The notes under the pieces: model-generated
The model's input: the letters and a program-made list of their open reading frames with translations, nothing else
What the model was told of the DNA's origin: nothing
Databases searched by the model: none
Origin: Sphingomonas changbaiensis NBRC 104936
GTDB lineage: Bacteria; Pseudomonadota; Alphaproteobacteria; Sphingomonadales; Sphingomonadaceae
Assembly: GCF_000974765.1 (NCBI RefSeq)
Contig: NZ_BBWU01000016.1
Location: 108,673 to 172,672, forward strand
Length of the DNA: 64,000 bases
Direction: 5' to 3'
Position numbers and translations under genes: made by a program
Part shown: piece by piece, positions 55,542 to 64,000 of the stretch
How positions within the stretch are numbered: position 1 is the stretch's first letter
How the letters are laid out: each line of letters starts with the position of its first letter

Positions 55542-55619
55542 ATCGATTCTGGAGCCAACGACGACTCCCACTCTGCCTGATCTTGCCGCTTCGCCACCCT
55601 GCCGCTACGGCCCGCGGCC

Positions 55620-55832
55620 ATGAGCAAAATGCACCTGGTGTTCGGTGGCCGCGTGAAGGATCCGCGCGGCCTGGAATTCGTCGACCTGAAGAACATCGAC
55701 ATCGTCGGCATCTATCCCGACTATAAGAGCGCCGAAACCGCCTGGCGCGGCGCCGCCCAACGCACAGTCGACGACGCGGAGATGAAATACGTGGTCGTCC
55801 ACCTCCACCGCCTGCTGGAACCCGACGCCTGA
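55620..55832 (+). CDS. DUF4170 family protein
   Basis: A 70-residue protein: MHLVFGGRVKDPRGLEFVDL, NIDIVGIYPDYKSAETAWRG, then KYVVVHLHRLLEPDA. This matches the small DUF4170 proteins of alphaproteobacteria, function unknown. It is complete and monocistronic. Confidence 0.85.
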   Translation: MSKMHLVFGGRVKDPRGLEFVDLKNIDIVGIYPDYKSAETAWRGAAQRTVDDAEMKYVVVHLHRLLEPDA

Positions 55833-55980
55833 CTGGCGGCATTCGGCTACCTATCTACTAGAATGGAGAGAGGGAGCATGGATCGCCACCTACCTCCTTC
55901 AAGGCACGTCGTAACCGTGAAGGTCTGCAAAGGGTGGAAATCGGACGCTAGGATTTTCAGCCCAGAGAAGTTTGGATAGC

Positions 55981-56490
55981 CTAGCGTTGGATCGGTCGCG
56001 GTCCGACTGTGTGACCTTGAGGCGCGGATAACGGCCGCACTTCGAGGATGCGCTGAACGCTAACGCCGGGTTCGACGCCATCTGAAAAACGGGCGTCATA
56101 TTGTTTCAGGCTGAATTCGACGCGCATCCGCAGCAATTGATGCTCTTTGTCCTTGTTGATCAGATTTGATCGCAGCGCCTCGTATACCGCCGCGGCCTGT
56201 TTTCCGTCCGCGGAAAACGGCAGCGGAGCACATCCCGGTTCGAACTCGGCATAGCTGTTCAGGAACTCATATACGCGGACTCGAATCCACCCTGTCTGCA
56301 CGGCTCCGAGCCGCGCGTTTATGAGATCTTGGCACTTCGGAAGTCGCCCGAAGTGGCCAACAATCAGGTCGTCTTTAGGACTTACGCGCTCCCCTGCGCA
56401 TGTTGAGCACAGTCCTGCTAGAATGAGCAGGCCGCACACGCGAGCAATCGAAGATGCACATTCTTCGAGCTTGGTATGAAGCGCGGCCAT
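55981..56490 (-). CDS. Hypothetical lipoprotein-like protein
   Basis: A 169-residue protein with a possible signal segment (VCGLLILAGLCSTCAGERVS) whose LCSTC could act as a lipobox. The rest is soluble with several cysteines (PKCQDLI, PGCAPL). I do not recognise the family. ATG 56490 is uncertain: the frame is open further upstream but that text is arginine-rich and shadows the NIPSNAP gene. Confidence 0.55.
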   Translation of the reverse strand: MAALHTKLEECASSIARVCGLLILAGLCSTCAGERVSPKDDLIVGHFGRLPKCQDLINARLGAVQTGWIRVRVYEFLNSYAEFEPGCAPLPFSADGKQAAAVYEALRSNLINKDKEHQLLRMRVEFSLKQYDARFSDGVEPGVSVQRILEVRPLSAPQGHTVGPRPIQR

Positions 56491-56696
56491 TGCGAGCTTA
56501 TCTAGCGTGCACGTAGCGTCCGCAAGAGGTCGATTCCGGCCGCCAGGAGGCCGCGACCGCGAGTGTCCACATGGGGCTGAAACTGGCCTTCGATGACTGA
56601 ACGATCCGATCACTGGCTCCGGATGGCGAGCAGTCCAGCGGTCCCGGCAGCCAGGATGCAGCCCGGCACCGCCACGTCGCGGGTAAGCCGGGACGT

Positions 56697-57461
56697 CTAG
56701 GCGGCCGGCGATCGGGCGGTTGGCGCCAGCCTGATCACCTCCGGCTTGCGCATGAAGGCGGGGAGCAGCGCTTCCGGGGCCTGGTCGCGCCAGCCGCTTG
56801 CCTGTCGCATCGCGCTGTCGAACCTTTCCTCGTCGCCGGCGCCGGCGAAGCGCGTCAGCCAGACCAGCACGCGCTCTCGTTCGCGGATCGGCAGGCGCGG
56901 AAAATTGTTCGCTTCCGCAGCCGATGTGAGCACCGCCTGCACCGGCGCGCCTGCGCTCTCGTAAAGCGGCCGCATGTGGCCGTCGAAGAACGACAGGAAC
57001 GCCTCGGGGTCGGCGCTGCCCAGGTAACGGATCGTCAGCCGCATCGCCGCCGCGCCGTGGCGCCCGGGCACGGACCCGCGCTTCAGTTTCAGCAGCAGCA
57101 CATTGTCCGAATCGAGCATCGTCGGATTGGCTTCGCCGCGATAGCGCAGCCAGACCGGGCCGCCATAGAAGGCCGCGAGCGCCTGTTGCCGGCGCTCCAT
57201 GCTGTCGAAACCGCGCATCCAGACGAAGCGGTCTGGGTCGCCCAGGTCGCGAAACGTGCCCAGCACCTGCGCGCCGAGTTCGTCCTGCGGCTCGATGAAA
57301 TGCTGTTCGAACAGGCCGATCAGCGTGTCGCGCCCGCCTTTGTGGAGCGTGTATTGCCGCAGCTCGACGATCTGCTCGCCGGCGGGGCCGGCCCGCGCCC
57401 GCGATGCGGCGACCGCCGCGCCGGTGACGGCCGCTCCGATCAGGGTTCGCCTGTCCATCAT
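56697..57461 (-). CDS. NIPSNAP family protein with Tat-like signal
   Basis: A 254-residue protein. MMDRRTLIGAAVTGAAVAAS is a twin-arginine-like leader. IVELRQYTLHKGGRDTLIGL and the later AAMRLTIRYLGSADPEAFLS are the two NIPSNAP repeats. Function in bacteria is unclear. The start overlaps the upstream gene stop (ATGA). Confidence 0.85.
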   Translation of the reverse strand: MMDRRTLIGAAVTGAAVAASRARAGPAGEQIVELRQYTLHKGGRDTLIGLFEQHFIEPQDELGAQVLGTFRDLGDPDRFVWMRGFDSMERRQQALAAFYGGPVWLRYRGEANPTMLDSDNVLLLKLKRGSVPGRHGAAAMRLTIRYLGSADPEAFLSFFDGHMRPLYESAGAPVQAVLTSAAEANNFPRLPIRERERVLVWLTRFAGAGDEERFDSAMRQASGWRDQAPEALLPAFMRKPEVIRLAPTARSPAA

Positions 57462-57955
57462 GCCGCCCGCGTGAAATCCATCGTCCAGTTCGCTTCCCAT
57501 GCCTGCCCCTCGTCGTCGGAAAAAGCCTGTTCCCAATGAGCCCGGCCCGGACCCAGCCTGCGCCAGATGAAGCGGACGAGGATCGGCCGCCCCGCCCATT
57601 CGTCCCGGCCCAGAAAGACGCCTTCATCGCCGTCGAAGCCGCCCACCACCGGGGGTTCCATGTGCATGACGCGCGCGTCGACCCAGCGGATCGACCAGCG
57701 CGCCGCGTGCCGATCGAACAACCGGATGGTCAGCGCGCGATACGCGCCGCTCGGGTCGTCGAGCCAATTCTCGTCCAGGTTCGCGGCCCCGCCGAGCAGC
57801 GGCCGCACCTCACAGCGCCCGTCGAACGCGATCCAGTCGGTGCTGCCGGCCAGGCGATGGCGGAGCTTGCGATGCGCGACCCACCAGGGGCCGAACAGGA
57901 AATCGAAATCGTCGGCGCGGCCGCTGCTTTGCGGCGAATCGGTTTGATCGCTCAT
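57458..57955 (-). CDS. DUF1579-like hypothetical protein
   Basis: A 165-residue protein, DFDFLFGPWWVAHRKLRHRL near 17 and WSIRWVDARVMHMEPPVVGG near 87, a lipocalin-like/DUF1579 pattern. It is first in a two-gene operon with the NIPSNAP protein, divergent from a WYL regulator across a palindrome, so it is probably that regulator's target. Confidence 0.75.
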   Translation of the reverse strand: MSDQTDSPQSSGRADDFDFLFGPWWVAHRKLRHRLAGSTDWIAFDGRCEVRPLLGGAANLDENWLDDPSGAYRALTIRLFDRHAARWSIRWVDARVMHMEPPVVGGFDGDEGVFLGRDEWAGRPILVRFIWRRLGPGRAHWEQAFSDDEGQAWEANWTMDFTRAA

Positions 57956-57973
57956 GCAGGGTCACATAAGCCG

Positions 57974-58002
57974 ACATAGCTGACACCTTCTGTCAGCTAT
58001 GT
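57974..58002. promoter_or_regulatory. Perfect 12-bp inverted repeat, operator of the WYL regulator
   Basis: acatagctgaca (57974-57985) and its exact complement (57991-58002) are separated by ccttc. It lies between the divergent starts of the DUF1579-like gene and the regulator, so binding could control both. Confidence 0.75.
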
Positions 58003-58019
58003 GGGATCAAGATCGCGCC

Positions 58020-58982
58020 ATGCGTTCCAGTCGCCTGCTGTCGATCCTGCTCACCCTCCAATTGCGCGGCCGCGCCACCGCGACGCAGTTGGCCGAGCAA
58101 TTCGAGGTCTCGCTCCGCACCATCTATCGCGACGTCGATGCGCTCAGCGCAGCCGGCGTGCCGGTGATTGCGGACCGCGGACCGGGCGGCGGCTTCGGCC
58201 TTCATGCCGGCTATCGCACGCGGCTGACCGGCCTCAGCGACACGGAAAGCGAGGCGCTGATGCTGGCGGGCCTGCCTGCCGCCGCGGCCGATCTGGGCCT
58301 TGCCGAGCCGGCCGCGCTTGCGCGGCTGAAGCTGCTTGCCGCGCTGCCGGGCGAGACGAGTGCGCTCGCCGGCCGCATTGCCGATCGCTTCCATCTCGAC
58401 GCGGCCGAATGGTACCGCGAGCCGCAGCCGCCGCAGCACCTGCGCACCGTCGCCGCGGCCGTCTGGGAAGGGCGCCGGATCGAGATGCTCTATGAAAGCT
58501 GGAGCAAGACCAGCCGCCGCACGGTCGATCCGCTCGGCCTCGTGCTGAAGGCGGGCGAATGGTATCTGGTCGCCCGCTCGGGCAAGCGCACGCTGATCTT
58601 CCGCGTTGCTGCCATTCTCGAAGCGACAATCCTCGACCAACGCTTCCACCGCCCCGATTGCGATCTGCCGCGCGTCTGGAAAGAGCTGACCGACGATTTC
58701 CGGCAGAGCCTCAGGCGAGCGACGGCGACGATCCGGATCGCGCCGGAGGCGATGTCATTGGTCGACCGGCTCGGCGCTGACATGGCTGCACCGCTGCGCG
58801 CGGCCGAGCCGGACAGCGCGGGACGCCGGACGGCCCGCGTCGCGATCGAATCGGTGCCGCATGCCGCCGCGCTGCTGCTCGGGCTGGGCGCCGGTGTCGA
58901 AGTGATCGAGCCGGGCGGATTGCGCGAGGAACTGGCGCGGCGGGCGGCAGAGGTGGTCGCGCTCTATCAGGCGCCGCGATAG
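58020..58982 (+). CDS. YafY-type HTH/WYL domain transcriptional regulator
   Basis: A 320-residue regulator: DeoR/HTH_11 winged helix at the N-terminus (SRLLSILLTLQLRGRATATQ, SLRTIYRDVDALSAAGVPV) and a WYL domain around 140-200 (SRRTVDPLGLVLKAGEWYLV). WYL domains sense ligands or nucleic acids. I prefer ATG 58020 because 57999 overlaps the palindromic operator. It probably controls the divergent NIPSNAP operon. Confidence 0.88.
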   Translation: MRSSRLLSILLTLQLRGRATATQLAEQFEVSLRTIYRDVDALSAAGVPVIADRGPGGGFGLHAGYRTRLTGLSDTESEALMLAGLPAAAADLGLAEPAALARLKLLAALPGETSALAGRIADRFHLDAAEWYREPQPPQHLRTVAAAVWEGRRIEMLYESWSKTSRRTVDPLGLVLKAGEWYLVARSGKRTLIFRVAAILEATILDQRFHRPDCDLPRVWKELTDDFRQSLRRATATIRIAPEAMSLVDRLGADMAAPLRAAEPDSAGRRTARVAIESVPHAAALLLGLGAGVEVIEPGGLREELARRAAEVVALYQAPR

Positions 58983-59596
58983 CGCCACAGCAGCAGCGGC
59001 CGGGCGAGCGCCAGTCCCGCGATGAAGCCGCCAATGTGCGCGGCGATCGCAACCTGGACGCCGCCGACGGATGCGAGGCCGATCAGCGTCTGGACGAAGA
59101 TCCACCCCGCCGCCAACCACACCACGCGCACCACGAAGGGCGAGATCGGGCCGATCGCCCGTGCCCGGCTGCGGCTGAAGAACACGGCATAGGCCCCGAA
59201 GGTGGCGGAAATCGCGCCGCTGGCCCCGACCATCGGCACCGCTGACCCTGGTCCGGCCGCATATTGGCCAAGCGCCGCCGCATAGGCGCCGACCAGATAG
59301 AGCACCAGGCTCGGCCCGCCGCCGATCACGCCTTCGACGAAGCGGCCGACGAACAGGAACATCACCAGGTTCAGGCCGATGTGCAGCGCCCCGGCATGGA
59401 CCAGGGTCGCGCTGAGCGGCGTCAGCCAGATCGGCACTGCCCCCGGCACCTGCACCAGCTGCGACACGCGGGCCGGGATGAACCCGCCCAGCACCGACGC
59501 CGTGTCCAGCCAGCCGCCGAGCCACAGCACAAGAAACGCCACCACCGTTGCGATGGCGATCCCCTGCGTCACCTTGCCTTCAGGCATTTCCGGCAC
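58967..59596 (-). CDS. Rhomboid family intramembrane serine protease
   Basis: A 209-residue protein with six hydrophobic helices. HIGLNLVMFLFVG near 75, the catalytic serine in GASGAIS near 127 and histidine in AAHIGGFIAGL near 183 form the rhomboid dyad. It cuts TM segments of unknown substrates. Tail-to-tail overlap with the WYL gene. Confidence 0.92.
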   Translation of the reverse strand: MPEMPEGKVTQGIAIATVVAFLVLWLGGWLDTASVLGGFIPARVSQLVQVPGAVPIWLTPLSATLVHAGALHIGLNLVMFLFVGRFVEGVIGGGPSLVLYLVGAYAAALGQYAAGPGSAVPMVGASGAISATFGAYAVFFSRSRARAIGPISPFVVRVVWLAAGWIFVQTLIGLASVGGVQVAIAAHIGGFIAGLALARPLLLWRYRGA

Positions 59597-59617
59597 GCTT
59601 TGCTCCGGAAGATTGGC

Positions 59618-60094
59618 TCAGACGAACTCGATCTTCGAGACGAGGTAATAGCGATCGCCCGAGGGCACCGTCACCTCGACCTCGTCGTCCACGCGGCGGC
59701 CGATCAAGGCGCGGCCGAGCGGGGAATTGTAGGAAATGCGGCCGCGCTTCGCGTCCGCTTCGGTCTCGCCGACGATCTGGTAGCGGATCGGCTTGTCGTC
59801 CTCGTCGAGCAGCGTGACGGTCGCGCCGAACACGATCTTGTCGCCGCTGAGCTCGGTCGGATCGATGATCTGGGCGCGGCTGAGCTTGCTCTCCAGGTCG
59901 GCGATTTCCGCCTCGACCTGGCCCTGGCGTTCCTTGGCGGCGTGATATTCGGCGTTTTCCGAGAGGTCGCCGTGGGCACGCGCTTCCTCGATGGCATCGA
60001 CGATCTGCGGCCGTTCTTCCTTGCGACGCTTCAGATCCGCCTGGAGCTTGTCATAGCCCTCTTGCAGCATCGGCATCTTGTCGACGGTCGCCAT
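59618..60094 (-). CDS. greA: Transcription elongation factor GreA
   Basis: A 158-residue protein: N-terminal coiled coil with [15 protein letters not shown] near 41-55 and C-terminal FKBP-like domain ending in [20 protein letters not shown]. It rescues backtracked RNA polymerase. Lies about 80 bp downstream of carB on the same strand, a common alphaproteobacterial arrangement. Confidence 0.96.
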   Translation of the reverse strand: MATVDKMPMLQEGYDKLQADLKRRKEERPQIVDAIEEARAHGDLSENAEYHAAKERQGQVEAEIADLESKLSRAQIIDPTELSGDKIVFGATVTLLDEDDKPIRYQIVGETEADAKRGRISYNSPLGRALIGRRVDDEVEVTVPSGDRYYLVSKIEFV

Positions 60095-60175
60095 TCATCC
60101 ACCCTTCGTCAAAACTGGTTCGCCCGGCGGCCCTGGTTCGGACCGCCTACCCACTCGATCGGACTGTCGGGGAGG

Positions 60176-63511
<3,336 letters not shown>

Positions 63512-63532
63512 TGAGGGAATGGCTCGAATAAG

Positions 63533-63571
63533 CCCTCTCCCCTTTGGGGAGAGGGTTGGGTGAGGGGGTTC
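63533..63571. repeat. Palindromic repeat, family B-like, left of the DUF559 gene
   Basis: ccctctcccc-ttt-ggggagaggg (63533-63555) followed by ttgggtgagggggttc. A matching unit lies right of the DUF559 gene at 63932-63992. Confidence 0.8.
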
Positions 63572-63575
63572 TGAG

Positions 63576-63929
63576 TTGGGACGAAAACGCCTGACACCGG
63601 TCGCGCGAAAGCTGCGAGCCAACCGCACGGACGCGGAGGAGAGGCTCTGGTACTATTTGCGCGGTCGCCGGCTCGAAGGCGAGAAATTCGTCTTCCAGTT
63701 CCAGATCGACAACTATGTCGCGGACTTCGCCTGCCGCACGGCGCGGCTCGCAATCGAGCTCGACGGGGGCCAGCACACGCCCGAGCGTGATGCGGCGCGC
63801 ACCGCCGTGATTGAGAACTACGGCTATCGCGTGATCCGCTTCTGGAACAACGATGTGCTGGAAAACACCGCTGGCGTGCTCGATGCGATCCGCCGAGAAT
63901 TGCTGCTGGCAAGGAACTGCCCGGAATGA
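63576..63929 (+). CDS. DUF559 (endonuclease-like) protein
   Basis: A 117-residue protein with the Vsr/PD-(D/E)xK-like fold of DUF559: [20 protein letters not shown], then [20 protein letters not shown] with DGGQH, and [17 protein letters not shown] and E/Q residues for a nuclease site are present. No ATG start is available; TTG 63576 is used. It is bracketed by palindromic repeats and sits directly upstream of carB on the other strand. Confidence 0.85.
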   Translation: MGRKRLTPVARKLRANRTDAEERLWYYLRGRRLEGEKFVFQFQIDNYVADFACRTARLAIELDGGQHTPERDAARTAVIENYGYRVIRFWNNDVLENTAGVLDAIRRELLLARNCPE

Positions 63930-63931
63930 CA

Positions 63932-63992
63932 CCTCTCCCCGGCGGGGAGAGGTCGAGTCAGCCGACAGGCTGACCGGGTGAGGGGGTTCCGA
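63932..63992. repeat. Palindromic repeat, family B-like, right of the DUF559 gene
   Basis: cctctccccggcggggagagg (63932-63952), a second dyad gtcagccgacaggctgac, then gggtgagggggttccgag to 63992. Shares both the hairpin and the gggtgagggggtt tail with 63533-63571. Confidence 0.8.
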
Positions 63993-64000
63993 GCGTCCGC

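Overview
The window looks like a chromosome segment of a high-GC alphaproteobacterium, most likely a sphingomonad. The evidence is a PEP-CTERM protein ending in [14 protein letters not shown], an ALAS-type hemA, the order eno / ftsB / pdhA / pdhB with a lipoyl domain on PdhB, DUF4170 and DUF3618 proteins, and palindromic repeats carrying cttcgacaagctcagcc. This is inference from gene content; no 16S rRNA gene is present.

Region 1, about 459-22548, is a genomic island of about 22 kb at the 3' end of a tRNA-Ser(GGA) gene. A 15-bp stretch of the tRNA end is repeated at 459-473 and 22534-22548. A tyrosine integrase gene beside the tRNA is broken by a frameshift. Just inside both ends lie paired GGCCCCACA-type repeats that could be integrase arm sites. 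The first cargo is a tightly overlapping five-gene operon (872-12317): adenine-type DNA methylase, a 917-aa protein of unknown fold, DrmA-like helicase, DrmB-like DUF1998 protein and DrmC-like PLD protein. This is a DISARM-type anti-phage system, but it combines an adenine methylase (as in class 1) with an unknown protein directly upstream of drmA (the position of drmE in class 2); no SNF2 DrmD is present. Next comes a mobilisation module on the minus strand (DUF3363 relaxase, CopG-like protein, excisionase-like HTH protein), with no type IV secretion genes. Degraded conjugative-element pieces follow: a DUF736 protein, a nucleotidyltransferase-HEPN protein whose first ~33 residues look like the start of a ParB, and a truncated DNA methylase. 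The last cargo is a two-gene unit of a three-TM membrane protein and a HAD hydrolase, which I do not recognise as a named system and regard as a second defence candidate.

Left of the island (1-266) is the start of a TMEM175/DUF1211 gene running off the edge. Right of the tRNA the DNA is ordinary chromosome. 22.7-35.8 kb holds a DUF5694 protein, cyclophilin, plsY-dprA-dctA, murI, a PEP-CTERM protein, hemA, a TSUP permease, yqgE, peroxiredoxin, a small stress protein, AMP nucleosidase and an SDR. 35.9-48.1 kb holds an M2 peptidase, alpha/beta hydrolase, GFA protein, a marR-emrA-emrB efflux operon, an M20 amidohydrolase, an EF-hand protein, a phytoene-synthase-like protein and three TadE/TadG-like genes. 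48.1-53.6 kb holds pdhB, pdhA, a VOC protein, ftsB, a PIN toxin-antitoxin pair and eno. 53.7-55.4 kb is a four-gene envelope/stress operon behind a sigma-EcfG-like promoter. 55.6-64 kb holds DUF4170, a WYL regulator divergent from a two-gene operon across a perfect palindrome, rhomboid, greA, carB and a DUF559 nuclease bracketed by palindromic repeats.

No rRNA, CRISPR array, complete IS element or prophage was seen.
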